Part shown: in pieces, positions 1-10,750 of the stretch
Layout of the letters: each line of letters begins with the position of its first letter
How positions within the stretch are numbered: the stretch's first letter is position 1
Source of the DNA: Duganella phyllosphaerae
GTDB lineage: Bacteria > Pseudomonadota > Gammaproteobacteria > Burkholderiales > Burkholderiaceae_D
Assembly: GCF_001758785.1 (NCBI RefSeq)
Contig: NZ_LROM01000061.1
Location: 1 to 64,000, forward strand
Reading direction: 5' to 3'
DNA length: 64,000 nucleotides
The notes under the pieces: generated by a model
Told to the model about the DNA's origin: nothing
Database searches by the model: none
The model's input: only the letters and a program-made list of their open reading frames with translations
Made by a program: the position numbers and the translations under genes

Positions 1-174
1 CTTGCGCGCCAGGCCGTCGTAGCAGGCCAGGCGCGCGCTGGCGTCACCGAGCACCGAGCAACGTTCGATGCGCAGTTCGAGTTCCGGGGCGTCGGTGGTG
101 GCAACCTGTGCCAGAGCGAGGGCAGGGGCCATGCCCAGGGAGAGGAAAAGGGCGGTTTTCGGTCGGACAGTCAT
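1..174 (-). CDS. N-terminal fragment of an exported protein with an RLACYD motif
   Basis: The visible 58 residues start at an ATG at 174 and run off the left edge. Residues 1-22 form a typical signal peptide: basic start, a hydrophobic run, then cleavage after ALA at about residue 22. The mature part carries the pattern C-x(8)-RLACYDGLA. That pattern begins several periplasmic and outer-membrane proteins of Burkholderiales, including some phospholipase A1 (PldA) homologues and type VI accessory proteins. No catalytic region is in view, so the function cannot be assigned; PldA is only one possibility. The gene is divergent from fusA across a 150-base gap. Confidence 0.6.
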   Translation of the reverse strand, partial: MTVRPKTALFLSLGMAPALALAQVATTDAPELELRIERCSVLGDASARLACYDGLARK

Positions 175-327
175 GCAGATATTCCCGGTGAGATGTAAGC
201 TTGCAGTTTAGTCCAGAGACTATATTAATTGCTGTTCGGTACGTCGCACACTTGGCAACAGATCTTGAAAAAATCGGGCGGCGCCGCACCTGAGTCTACC
301 CAAACCAGTTGTGTACGAGGAGCTGTG

Positions 328-2436
<2,109 letters not shown>

Positions 2437-2446
2437 AATCCTTCAT

Positions 2447-2476
2447 CCCGCATCGGCGTACCGCCGCCCATGCGGG
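2447..2476. repeat. REP-like stem-loop between convergent genes
   Basis: Outer arms CCCGCAT/ATGCGGG enclose an inner GGCG-TAC-CGCC hairpin, 10 bases after the fusA stop. The 19-base core at 2449-2467 recurs with one change at 15033-15051 inside another intergenic element, so this is probably a dispersed repeat. There is no clear T-run, but the position between convergent genes would suit a bidirectional terminator. Confidence 0.5.
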
Positions 2477-2488
2477 GATCCAATTTCC

Positions 2489-2995
2489 CTACTCAAATAC
2501 TTTCAATTTCAGCTGGATCGACAACGCCCCATACAGCCGATCCTTGTACTTCGGCACCACCGCCACATTCACGCCCACGCTCTTGTACTCGAAGCTGGCA
2601 GTCGGTATCGCCGCCGGGAACCAGCCACCGTCGCGCATATTCGGATAGCCGTTGAACGCCCCGACCACCGCGCCCAGCCGCACCGGCCCGATCCTGAACG
2701 GCTGGTAATACACGCCCGCGTAGTTGGAATACTGCCGGTCGCTATTGTAAAAGCGTCCCACCGTCGCCGACGCGACGGTCGAGAAGCGGTATTCGGCGCC
2801 CAGGCCGGGATTGCTGTCGTTGAGGCTCTTGTCGCGATCGAAGTGGTACGAATAGAAGCCGGCATTGAGCCACACCTGCTGCAGTGGCGCCGACTCGATG
2901 ACTTCGAACGTATCGGCCACGGCAGCGCCGGACCAGCCCGCCAGCGCCAGGACGGACAAAAGCAAACGCAAACGCAAATGCAAACGATTAGGCAT
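2489..2995 (-). CDS. Small outer-membrane beta-barrel protein, possibly PagP-like
   Basis: The product has 168 residues when started at the ATG at 2995, which begins a clear signal peptide of about 26 residues with cleavage near AVA. The mature part is rich in alternating aromatic and polar strands (for example SYHFDRD and YNSDRQYSNY) and ends in a strand finishing LKLKVFE. This pattern fits an eight-stranded outer-membrane barrel. Layout and size recall lipid A palmitoyltransferase PagP, but I cannot identify the catalytic His/Asp/Ser set with confidence. The enzyme assignment is therefore tentative; a structural barrel without enzymatic activity is also possible. Confidence 0.55.
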   Translation of the reverse strand: MPNRLHLRLRLLLSVLALAGWSGAAVADTFEVIESAPLQQVWLNAGFYSYHFDRDKSLNDSNPGLGAEYRFSTVASATVGRFYNSDRQYSNYAGVYYQPFRIGPVRLGAVVGAFNGYPNMRDGGWFPAAIPTASFEYKSVGVNVAVVPKYKDRLYGALSIQLKLKVFE

Positions 2996-3080
2996 GTAGT
3001 GGTTCCCGGCGATGAAAGACCGGTCATTATAGCCACTCCAGGCTCTATAATTGCGCAGCCGAAACTTAAAAACCACCGCC

Positions 3081-4469
3081 ATGACGCTTGCCGCCCGAAT
3101 ACTTCCCTTGATGCTGATTGTGCTGCTGGCAGGCTGTTCCGCGGCGGTCAAGCAGCGCATCGCGGCTTGCAAGATCGGCGACTGGCAACAGATCGGCAAG
3201 ACCGATGGCCTCGAGGGGGTACCGGCCAATTTCGCCGACCGCAAGGATTTCTGCGAGGACCATGACGATGGCGGCAAGTCTGCCACGGCCGACGCCGGGG
3301 CCCGCTACACCCTCGGCTGGCAGCAGGGCAATACCCAGATGTGGACCGCCATGGGCGTGGCCGATGGCGCGCGCGGTCTGCCGCAGCAGTTCGGCGTGCG
3401 CGCCGCCGCCGAGGACGTGCGCAAGCGTAAAACGCCACTGAACCAGGGCGCTTACGACGCTGGCTGGCTGAAAGGCAATGCACAGTATTGGGAAGGCATC
3501 GGCAAGCGCGACGGCGCGGCCGGCCAGCCGATCGGCAGCAAGGAAGCGGGCCGCAGCCAGGCCAGCCAGGCCGGCGTCCGCTTTGACGACGCTGCCTACA
3601 GCAATGGCTGGCAAGTCGGCAATCGCCAGTTCTGGCAGGACGCCGGGTCCAACGACGCCAGCAACGGTGTGCCGGACAGCGAACTGCTCAAGCGCGCGGC
3701 GCAAGCGCGCAGCGCCGGCGTGCAGGTGCAGGAGGACGTCTACCGCGCCGCCTGGAATGCCGAGATCGTCAATTACTGGCGCAACCTCGGGGCGCGCGAC
3801 GCGGTGACGGGCTCCGAATTCGGGGTGCGCGGTCGCGAAGCCCGGCAAAAAGGCCTGAAGATTTTCGAGGCTGAATATCGCCAGGCGTGGGAACAGCGCC
3901 TGATGCAGCACTGGGAGCAGGTCGGCAAGGAAGATGGCTACGGCAAGCCGTTCCTGCTGGAAGAGCGCATCGCCAACGCCCGCCGCGACGGCGTCTTCGC
4001 CATCCCCGACACCCGCGCCATCTACACGCGCGCCTGGGAAGCGGAAAACGCCCGTTACTGCGTACCGGAAAACGCTTTCGAATACGGCCGCGCCAACCGG
4101 GCCATGGCGGTGGAAGTGTGCCAGCCACCGCTGCGCGACAAGCTCAAGCGCGCCTGGCTCAGCGGCCAGGACTTCGCCACTGCCGAAGCGCGGCAACGCC
4201 AGGCGGTCGACGACGCCCGCCAGCTCGAAGCGCGCCTGTACGACGGCCGCAAGCGCCTGGACCGGCTCGAGCGCGACCTTCGCAACAACCAGCCCACCAA
4301 GGAGAAGCCGGCCACCGACGACTCCGACAAACAGAACCGCCGCCGCGAACAGGAGCGCCGCGAGCTGATCGACTACCTGCGCCGCGTGGACCGCGAACTC
4401 GTCGAGGCCCGGATGTGGCTCGACCAGAACGAGCTTCACATGCAGAGCCTGCGCCGCGAGATCTATTAG
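3081..4469 (+). CDS. DUF2799-type repeat lipoprotein with C-terminal coiled coil
   Basis: The product has 462 residues. A lipoprotein signal with lipobox LLAGC ends at about residue 19, so the mature protein is probably anchored in the outer membrane. From about residue 28 to 340 the chain consists of roughly six degenerate repeats of 50-55 residues built on the pattern Y-x2-GW-x2-GN-x2-YW-x3-G-x2-D-x3-G. The first copy begins with the DUF2799 hallmark C-x3-DW-x2-IG-x2-DG. Residues from about 370 to the end are highly charged, arginine-rich and predicted coiled coil. Known DUF2799 proteins are usually much shorter. The start at 3081 is chosen because it yields the signal peptide directly. Function is unknown. 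Confidence 0.7.
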   Translation: MTLAARILPLMLIVLLAGCSAAVKQRIAACKIGDWQQIGKTDGLEGVPANFADRKDFCEDHDDGGKSATADAGARYTLGWQQGNTQMWTAMGVADGARGLPQQFGVRAAAEDVRKRKTPLNQGAYDAGWLKGNAQYWEGIGKRDGAAGQPIGSKEAGRSQASQAGVRFDDAAYSNGWQVGNRQFWQDAGSNDASNGVPDSELLKRAAQARSAGVQVQEDVYRAAWNAEIVNYWRNLGARDAVTGSEFGVRGREARQKGLKIFEAEYRQAWEQRLMQHWEQVGKEDGYGKPFLLEERIANARRDGVFAIPDTRAIYTRAWEAENARYCVPENAFEYGRANRAMAVEVCQPPLRDKLKRAWLSGQDFATAEARQRQAVDDARQLEARLYDGRKRLDRLERDLRNNQPTKEKPATDDSDKQNRRREQERRELIDYLRRVDRELVEARMWLDQNELHMQSLRREIY

Positions 4470-4548
4470 TCACCACCGAATCATCACCAAATCATCACTA
4501 AAGCGAAACGATTTCCATTATCATCTGCGATCCTGTGTTCGATTGCTC

Positions 4549-5667
4549 ATGACGATGAAAACCATTAATGTCCGGCGCTGGGCCTGGGTCCACAAGTGGA
4601 CCAGCCTGGTGTGTACGGTGTTCATGCTGCTGCTCTGTATTACCGGATTGCCGCTGATTTATCACCACGAGATCGATCATCTGCTCGGCAACGCCATCGA
4701 GGCGCCGGTCATGCCGGCTGCCACGCCCAAGGCCAGCCTCGATGACGTGATCGCCGCCGGCAAAGCCTTGTATCCCCACAAGGTGATGATGTTCATGTCG
4801 CAGGAGGCCGACGCGCGCGAGATCTGGTACCTGACCATGGGCGATACGCCGACCGCCGAACAGTTCAAATCGATTGCGGTCGATGCCCGCACTGCAAAAG
4901 TGTTGGGCGAGCCCAGTTTCGAGGGCACGTTCCTGGGCGTGATGTTCCACTTGCACGTGGACCTGTATGCCGGCCTGTGGGGCAAGCTGTTCCTTGGCTT
5001 CATGGCGCTGCTGCTGCTCGTGGCAATCGTGTCCGGCGTGGTGCTGTACGCGCCCTTCATGCGCAAGCTGCATTTCGGCGAGGTGCGGCGCAGCCGTGGT
5101 CCGCGCGTGAAATGGCTGGACCTGCACAATATGCTGGGCATCGTCACGCTCACCTGGCTGTTCGTGGTGGGCGCCACCGGCATGATCAATACCTGGGCCG
5201 ACCTGCTGGTGAAGTACTACCAGTACACCGAGGTCGCCGCCATGATCGCGCCGTACCAGGGCATGCCCACGCCGAGCAAGCTGGGGTCGATGGAAAAAGC
5301 CATGGACAACGCCATGGCGGCCGAACCGGCGATGCAGGTCGGTTTTGTCGCGTTCCCCGGCACGTCGTTTTCGAGCCCGCACCACTACGGCATCTTCATG
5401 CACGGCGACCAGCCGCTCACGTCGCGACTGTACAAGCCGGTGCTGGTCGATGCGCAAACCAGCGAGATCACCGACCGCCGCGAATTGCCTTGGTACCTGA
5501 CCGCCTTGCTGGTCTCGCAGCCGCTGCACTTCGGCGACTACGGCGGCGGCTGGCTGCAGTTCCTGTGGGCGCTGCTCGATATCGCCACCATTTTCGTGCT
5601 CGGCAGCGGGGTCTACCTGTGGCTCAGGCGCGGCGTCCGGACCACCACCCCGGGAGAATCGCCATGA
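4549..5667 (+). CDS. PepSY-associated transmembrane protein
   Basis: The product is about 372 residues; the start may instead be the second ATG six bases downstream. It shows the PepSY_TM layout: an N-terminal membrane helix after RRWAWVHKW, a periplasmic region, paired helices near 145-170 and 195-220, a second periplasmic stretch, and a last helix followed by RRGVR. Conserved His residues appear as HKW, YHHEIDH and FHLHVDLY. Family members are inner-membrane proteins often linked to iron or siderophore uptake and ferric reduction, but no receptor lies next to this one. It overlaps the next small gene by four bases (ATGA), so the two are translationally coupled. Confidence 0.8.
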   Translation: MTMKTINVRRWAWVHKWTSLVCTVFMLLLCITGLPLIYHHEIDHLLGNAIEAPVMPAATPKASLDDVIAAGKALYPHKVMMFMSQEADAREIWYLTMGDTPTAEQFKSIAVDARTAKVLGEPSFEGTFLGVMFHLHVDLYAGLWGKLFLGFMALLLLVAIVSGVVLYAPFMRKLHFGEVRRSRGPRVKWLDLHNMLGIVTLTWLFVVGATGMINTWADLLVKYYQYTEVAAMIAPYQGMPTPSKLGSMEKAMDNAMAAEPAMQVGFVAFPGTSFSSPHHYGIFMHGDQPLTSRLYKPVLVDAQTSEITDRRELPWYLTALLVSQPLHFGDYGGGWLQFLWALLDIATIFVLGSGVYLWLRRGVRTTTPGESP

Positions 5668-5840
5668 CCGTACGTGTTACCCGCCTGTGGGGCGGCCCGC
5701 TGGCGATGGCGGTGCTGACCGTGATCGGCTTGCTGTCGGCGCTGCTGGGCGACGGCTTCTGGGACGCCCTGTCCGCGGTGGCGCTGGGGATACCGGTGCT
5801 CGCTTGCGCCTGGTTCGGCTGGCGCAGGCGTTGGCGTTGA
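5664..5840 (+). CDS. Small two-helix membrane protein coupled to PepSY gene
   Basis: The product has 58 residues. The start ATG overlaps the preceding stop as ATGA, with GGGAGA upstream. Two hydrophobic segments (about residues 9-26 and 34-51) are joined by DGFWD and followed by a basic tail WRRRWR, which predicts a small inner-membrane hairpin with its C-terminus inside. Genes of this kind often follow PepSY_TM genes, but I know of no assigned function. Confidence 0.65.
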   Translation: MTVRVTRLWGGPLAMAVLTVIGLLSALLGDGFWDALSAVALGIPVLACAWFGWRRRWR

Positions 5841-5921
5841 CGTTGCCGCAGCGCAGCGGAATCCGGTTGCGTTTTTTACACTATTGGTTATGATGACCGT
5901 TGATACCGCTCAGGAGCAACG

Positions 5922-6863
5922 ATGACCAGCATTGCCCATCCCAACTACGACCGCCTGATCGACGCCGCCCGCAAATCGGGCCGGGTGACGGTGGCCGTGG
6001 CGCACCCGTGCGACCGCAGCGCGCTCGAAGGCGTGCTCGATGCCACCCGGCTCGGCCTGATTGCACCGATCCTGGTGGGACCTGCTGCGCGCATTCGCCA
6101 GGTCGCCGACGAAGCGGACCTGGACATCGGCGGGCTGTCCATCGAAGACACGCCGCACAGCCACGCCTCGGCTGCGCGCGCGGTCGAGCTGGTGCACGAG
6201 GGGCGCGCCGCCGTGCTGATGAAGGGCAGCCTGCACACCGACGAACTGATGGGCGCCGTGGTGGCCACCGCCACCGGCCTGCGCACCGCGCGCCGCCTGA
6301 GCCACTGTTTCGTGATGGACGTGCCGGGCCGGCCCGACCCGCTCATCATCACCGACGCCGCCGTCAACATCGTACCCACGCTCACCGACAAGGTCGATAT
6401 CGTGCAGAACGCCATCGACCTGGCCCACGTGCTGCGCTTCGACCCGGTGCTGGTGGCCATCCTGGCGGCGGTGGAAACCGTCAGCGCCAAGATGCCGTCC
6501 ACCATCGACGCCGCCGCGCTGTGCAAGATGGCCGACCGTGGCCAGATCACCGGCGCCATCCTCGACGGCCCGCTGGCCATGGACAATGCCATCGACCCGC
6601 ACGCCGCCGCCATCAAGCACCTGGTGTCGCCCGTGGCCGGCCGCGCCAACGTGCTGGTGGCCCCTGACCTGGAAGCCGGCAACATGCTGGCCAAGAGCCT
6701 GAGCTTCATGGCCGGCGCAGCGGCGGCCGGCATCGTGCTGGGGGCGCGCGTACCGATTGTGCTCACCAGCCGCGCCGATACCGTGGCCGCACGCCTGGCC
6801 TCGTGCGCGGTGGCGGTGCTGGTCGCGCACGACCGCCTGCGCACCGTTGCAGTCGTGGCGTAA
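5922..6863 (+). CDS. pta: Phosphate acetyltransferase (PTA/PTB family)
   Basis: This enzyme exchanges CoA for phosphate on acetyl-CoA (or butyryl-CoA), giving acetyl phosphate, the substrate of the kinase encoded next. The product has 313 residues and consists of the PTA_PTB domain alone. The N-terminal hydratase-like domain carried by some proteobacterial relatives is absent. Recognisable segments include LMKGSLHTDELM, DAAVNI and APDLEAGNMLAKSL. An AGGAG-like site precedes the ATG. It is followed after three bases by ackA, a classic acetate-pathway pair. Substrate preference between acetyl and butyryl cannot be read from sequence. Confidence 0.88.
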   Translation: MTSIAHPNYDRLIDAARKSGRVTVAVAHPCDRSALEGVLDATRLGLIAPILVGPAARIRQVADEADLDIGGLSIEDTPHSHASAARAVELVHEGRAAVLMKGSLHTDELMGAVVATATGLRTARRLSHCFVMDVPGRPDPLIITDAAVNIVPTLTDKVDIVQNAIDLAHVLRFDPVLVAILAAVETVSAKMPSTIDAAALCKMADRGQITGAILDGPLAMDNAIDPHAAAIKHLVSPVAGRANVLVAPDLEAGNMLAKSLSFMAGAAAAGIVLGARVPIVLTSRADTVAARLASCAVAVLVAHDRLRTVAVVA

Positions 6864-6866
6864 ACC

Positions 6867-8057
6867 ATGGCCCCGCGTGATTGCATCGTCGTCATCAACG
6901 CCGGTTCGTCCAGCATCAAGTTCTCGCTGTACGACGGCGCCGCGCTCGACCTGGCCATGCGCGGCAAGATCGAAAACCTGTACGCCGGCGTGACCCGTTT
7001 CGTGGCGCAGGACGCCGCCGGCGCCGTCATCGACGAACATCGCTGGCCCGACGGGCCGATCGACCATGCCACCGGCATGCGCTTCCTGATCGACTTCGCC
7101 CAGTCGCACCTGGACGGACGGCGGGTGGTTGCGGTGGGCCACCGCATCGTCCACGGCGGCGTCGATTACAGCGGCCCGCAACTGCTCACCGAGGCGGTGC
7201 TGGCGCGGCTCGATCAGCTGGTGCCGCTGGCACCGCTGCACCTGCCGCACAACCTGGCGCCGGTGCGCTCGATGCTGGCGATGGCGCCGCAGGTGCCGCA
7301 AGTGGGCTGCTTCGACACCGCTTTCCACACCAGCCAGCCGGCCGCGGCGCAGGCATTCGCGCTGCCGCCCCGCATCACCGATCTCGGCATCCGCCGCTAC
7401 GGCTTTCACGGCCTGTCGTACGAATATATCTCCAGCCGGCTGCCGCAGTCCGATCCGCAGCTGGCAGGGGCCAGGGTGGTGGCGGCGCACCTCGGTAATG
7501 GCGCGAGCATGTGCGCCATGCTGGCAGGGCGCAGTGTGGCCAGCACCATGGGCTTTACGGCCGTCGATGGCCTGCCGATGGGCACGCGCTGCGGCGCGCT
7601 CGACCCCGGCGTGGTGCTGTACCTGATCGACGAACTGGGCATGGACGTGGCTGCGGTGCAAAAGCTGCTGTACCAGGAATCGGGCCTGCTGGGCGTCTCC
7701 GGCCTGTCGTCCGACATGCGCACGCTGGAACAGAGCGGCGACCCGCGCGCCAAAGCGGCGATCGCGCTGATGGTCTATCGCATCGGCCGTGAACTCGGCT
7801 CGCTGGCCGCCGCCTTGGGCGGGCTCGATGCGCTGGTATTTTCGGGCGGGATCGGCGAGAACAGCAAGGCGCTGCGCGCGGCAGTCTGCCGCGATGCCGC
7901 CTGGCTGGGCGTGCGGCTCGACACCGCTGCCAATGACAGCCGCGCTGACGGCATACGCCGCATCAGTACTCCCGACAGCAGCGTGGCCGTGTGGATAGTG
8001 CCGGCCAACGAAGAACTGATGATCGCCCGCCATACGCTGGACATACTGGAGCACTGA
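6867..8057 (+). CDS. ackA: Acetate kinase
   Basis: Acetate kinase interconverts acetate plus ATP with acetyl phosphate plus ADP in the cytoplasm. The product has 396 residues, the normal length. Family signatures are present: NAGSSSIKFSL near the N-terminus, the GFHGLSYEY segment, AHLGNGASMCA and the C-terminal FSGGIGENS. It is the middle gene of pta-ackA-fabI; its stop codon shares one base with the fabI start (TGATG), so expression of the two is tied together. Confidence 0.95.
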   Translation: MAPRDCIVVINAGSSSIKFSLYDGAALDLAMRGKIENLYAGVTRFVAQDAAGAVIDEHRWPDGPIDHATGMRFLIDFAQSHLDGRRVVAVGHRIVHGGVDYSGPQLLTEAVLARLDQLVPLAPLHLPHNLAPVRSMLAMAPQVPQVGCFDTAFHTSQPAAAQAFALPPRITDLGIRRYGFHGLSYEYISSRLPQSDPQLAGARVVAAHLGNGASMCAMLAGRSVASTMGFTAVDGLPMGTRCGALDPGVVLYLIDELGMDVAAVQKLLYQESGLLGVSGLSSDMRTLEQSGDPRAKAAIALMVYRIGRELGSLAAALGGLDALVFSGGIGENSKALRAAVCRDAAWLGVRLDTAANDSRADGIRRISTPDSSVAVWIVPANEELMIARHTLDILEH

Positions 8058-8833
8058 TGAATACCGAAACCGTTTATCCGATATTGGCCGGCAAGCGCGC
8101 GCTGGTGGTGGGCGTGGCCAACGAACACTCGATCGCCTGGGGCTGCGCGCTGGCATTCCGCAAGCTGGGGGCGGAAGTGATCCTCACCTACCTGAACGAA
8201 AAAGCCTATCCCCATGTGGCGCCGCTGGCCGCCGACATCGACGCGCAGTTACTGCCGCTCGACGTCACCCAGCCGGGCCAGCTCGAAGCGCTGTTTGCAG
8301 TGCTGGCCGAACAGGGACAGCTCGACATCGTGGTCCACTCGATTGCCTTTGCACCGAAGGCCGACCTGCAGGGCGGCCTGCTCGATTGCTCGCTCGACGG
8401 CTTTTTGCAGGCGATGGACGTCTCGTGCCATTCGTTCGTGCGCATGGCCAAACTGGCCGCGCCGCTGATGACGCAGGGCGGCACCCTGTTCGCCATGAGC
8501 TACCACGGCGCCAACAAGGTAGTCCCCAACTACAACGTCATGGGTCCGGTGAAGGCGGCGCTGGAGGCAGCGTGCCGCTACCTGGCCTACGAACTCGGAC
8601 CACGGGCGATCCGCGTGCATGCGATGTCACCGGGGCCCCTGAAAACCCGCGCGGCCTCGGGCCTGAAGGACTTCGACCGCCTGCTCAACGATGCGGTGGC
8701 GCGGGCGCCGATCGGCGAACTGGTGGACATCGTCGACGTGGGCAACACCTGCGCGTATCTGGCGTCACCGTATGCACATCGCGTGACCGGCAGCACCGTG
8801 TACGTTGACAGCGGCCTCAATATCGTCGCCTGA
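8057..8833 (+). CDS. fabI: Enoyl-[acyl-carrier-protein] reductase (FabI type)
   Basis: FabI carries out the NADH-dependent last reduction step of fatty-acid elongation. The product has 258 residues. The short-chain dehydrogenase fold is recognisable from VVGVANEHSIAWG at the N-terminus and the FabI-specific active-site stretch SYHGANKVVPNYNVMGPVK, which carries Tyr, Tyr and Lys. The protein ends TGSTVYVDSGLNI, typical of the family. It is placed by one-base overlap behind ackA rather than with fab genes. It may be a second, condition-specific FabI, or it may reduce enoyl-CoA substrates linked to the pta/ackA module. The stop is one base from the end of the opposite-strand gene. Confidence 0.9.
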   Translation: MNTETVYPILAGKRALVVGVANEHSIAWGCALAFRKLGAEVILTYLNEKAYPHVAPLAADIDAQLLPLDVTQPGQLEALFAVLAEQGQLDIVVHSIAFAPKADLQGGLLDCSLDGFLQAMDVSCHSFVRMAKLAAPLMTQGGTLFAMSYHGANKVVPNYNVMGPVKAALEAACRYLAYELGPRAIRVHAMSPGPLKTRAASGLKDFDRLLNDAVARAPIGELVDIVDVGNTCAYLASPYAHRVTGSTVYVDSGLNIVA

Positions 8834-8834
8834 A

Positions 8835-10547
8835 CTACCGGGTTCGGGGCAGGCGCGCCAGGAAGCCGTGGATCTGCGACACCACGGCCGCCCCTTCGCC
8901 CACCGCCGCCGCCACCCGCTTGGTGGAACCGGCGCGCACGTCGCCGATGGCGAATACGCCGGGCACGCTGGTTTCAAGGCTGGCGACCGGCCGCTCGATC
9001 TCATCATGACGGTGATCGTTTCGATCACCGGGTTGACCATTTCGAGCCAGCGCGTCATACCCGGTGACGATGAACCCCTTGTCATCGACCGCCACCCCGC
9101 AGTCGCCGAGCCAGCCGGTGTTGGGATCGGCGCCGATGAACAGGAACACGCGTTTGACATCGTAATCGCGCTCGGTGCCGTGCCGGGCGTCGCGCACCTT
9201 TACCCGGTCGAGTCCGCCATCGTCGGTGCCGTCGAGCTCCACGATCTGTGCGTGCGTGTGCAGCACGATGTTGGGCGTGGCGGCGATGCGCTCGATCAGG
9301 TACGTGGACATGGTGTCAACCAGGCTTTCGCGCCGGATCAGCATGTGTACACGTTCCGCGTGGGCCGACAGGTACACGGCGGCCTGGCCGGCCGAATTGC
9401 CCCCGCCGACCAGGATCACTTCGGCCCCCTTGCACAGTCCCGCCTCCAGCGGCGAAGCCCAGTAATACACGCCCTTGCCCTCGAAGCGCGCCAGGTTGGC
9501 CAGGTCTGGCCGGCGGTAGCGCGCGCCGCATGCCACCACCACGCTGCGGGTGCGCAGCCGCTGCAGGCTGCCGCACATTTCCACTTCCAGCGGCCGCACG
9601 TCGCACAGCAGCCGCGCTGCGGGTGCGGGAATGGCCATCTCCACGCCGAATTTTTTCGACTGCACATATGCGCGACCGGCCAGTGCGCGCCCGGAAATGC
9701 CGGTCGGGAAGCCCAGGTAGTTTTCGATGCGCGCGCTGGCGGCGGCCTGGCCGCCGTAGGCGCGCGTGTCCAGCACCAGCACCGACAAGCCTTCGGAAGC
9801 CGCATACACGGCAGTGGCCAGGCCGGCCGGCCCGGCGCCTACCACGATCGCATCCCACACCTGGTCGGAGTCGAGCGCGGGCAGGGTGCCCAGGCGGCGG
9901 CCCAGTTCGACGATGGTCGGATTTTTCTGCACGCCGCCATCGGGGAAAACCACCAGCGGCCAGTCGTCCGGCTGCGGTGCGTAGCGCTCGCACAACGCCC
10001 GCGCCTGGTCGGTGGAGGCCGGGTCGAGCACCTTGTGCGGCTGACCATTGCTGGACAACCAGCCGCGCAAAGCATGCATTCTGGAATTGTTGTTGGGTGA
10101 TAGCAACACCGGTCCGCAGGCCGCGCTGTCCATCAATTCGACGCGCCGCAATATGAAGGCGCGCACGATGCGCTCGCCAAGCTCGGCCTCCGCCACCAGC
10201 AGCGCGCGCAGCGCGGCGGTGGTCAGCACCAGCACTTCCACCGTGCCCAGCGCGTGGCCGTTGACCAGCGTCGGGGCGTCGGACAACTGGCTCATCTCGC
10301 CGGCAAATTCGCCAGGTCCGTGCTCGGTGATGAGCGAGCTGTTACCGAGGCCGTCATAGCGGCTGATGCGGATTTTGCCGCTGACCACCACCATCAAACC
10401 GAACTTGCCGCGACCGGCTTCGAACAGCATGTCGCCATCGTTGAAAACAGCGCGCGCGCCGAAGCGCTCCATGCGTTTGAGCTCGGGCGGCGCGATGGTG
10501 GGCAGCGCTTGCGCGCTGCGTGACTGGAAGGTGTCTGGGAGTGTCAT
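8835..10547 (-). CDS. cNMP-binding domain fused to thioredoxin-reductase-like FAD oxidoreductase
   Basis: The product has 570 residues. Order: a cyclic-nucleotide-binding/CRP-like sensor domain (about 15-130, with FGARAVFNDGDMLFEAG and a GEFAGEMS segment), a thioredoxin-like linker (about 185-260), then a class-II pyridine nucleotide-disulfide oxidoreductase core (about 265-570). The core has FAD motif VVGAGPAGLATAVYAA, NADPH motif VGGGNSAGQAA and C-terminal PGVFAIGDV. The CxxC redox pair of true thioredoxin reductases is missing: the corresponding region reads YYWASPLEAGLCKG. It is therefore unlikely to reduce thioredoxin by the standard route. Ligand-gated flavin redox activity is inferred. 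I chose the ATG at 10547, just before the sensor domain. Confidence 0.85.
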   Translation of the reverse strand: MTLPDTFQSRSAQALPTIAPPELKRMERFGARAVFNDGDMLFEAGRGKFGLMVVVSGKIRISRYDGLGNSSLITEHGPGEFAGEMSQLSDAPTLVNGHALGTVEVLVLTTAALRALLVAEAELGERIVRAFILRRVELMDSAACGPVLLSPNNNSRMHALRGWLSSNGQPHKVLDPASTDQARALCERYAPQPDDWPLVVFPDGGVQKNPTIVELGRRLGTLPALDSDQVWDAIVVGAGPAGLATAVYAASEGLSVLVLDTRAYGGQAAASARIENYLGFPTGISGRALAGRAYVQSKKFGVEMAIPAPAARLLCDVRPLEVEMCGSLQRLRTRSVVVACGARYRRPDLANLARFEGKGVYYWASPLEAGLCKGAEVILVGGGNSAGQAAVYLSAHAERVHMLIRRESLVDTMSTYLIERIAATPNIVLHTHAQIVELDGTDDGGLDRVKVRDARHGTERDYDVKRVFLFIGADPNTGWLGDCGVAVDDKGFIVTGYDALARNGQPGDRNDHRHDEIERPVASLETSVPGVFAIGDVRAGSTKRVAAAVGEGAAVVSQIHGFLARLPRTR

Positions 10548-10626
10548 CGGACCAGTGTAGCGCGAATTTATGGTGCGCTGCCAGATGCGAAAGTGGGAGG
10601 GGCGAGCGGTGCATGGTGAGAATTGG

Positions 10627-10705
10627 TGATCATCATTTTGATTCTTTGAGCAGTTGCTGATTTTTACACGCAAGCGGCATCTAGAATGTGATCACAAGCT
10701 GATCA
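10627..10705. promoter_or_regulatory. Putative operator region upstream of the TonB receptor
   Basis: The 200-base gap before the receptor contains TGATCA at 10627-10632 and the 14-mer TCACAAGCTGATCA at 10692-10705. The latter matches 13 of 14 bases of TCACAAACTGATCA at 22227-22240 in front of rhaD. The shared element sits 45-60 bases before the probable start, where a repressor would block RNA polymerase. The DeoR-type regulator encoded at 21.2-22.1 kb is the obvious candidate, but this is inference. Confidence 0.5.
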
Positions 10706-10750
10706 TAAAACCAAGGCCAACCAATGGCCATGACATACACGGAGACCATA

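Noticed and set aside
201..226. TTGCAG/TATATT promoter for fusA
   Set aside because: The spacing is only 14 bases and both boxes are weak, so I did not list it.
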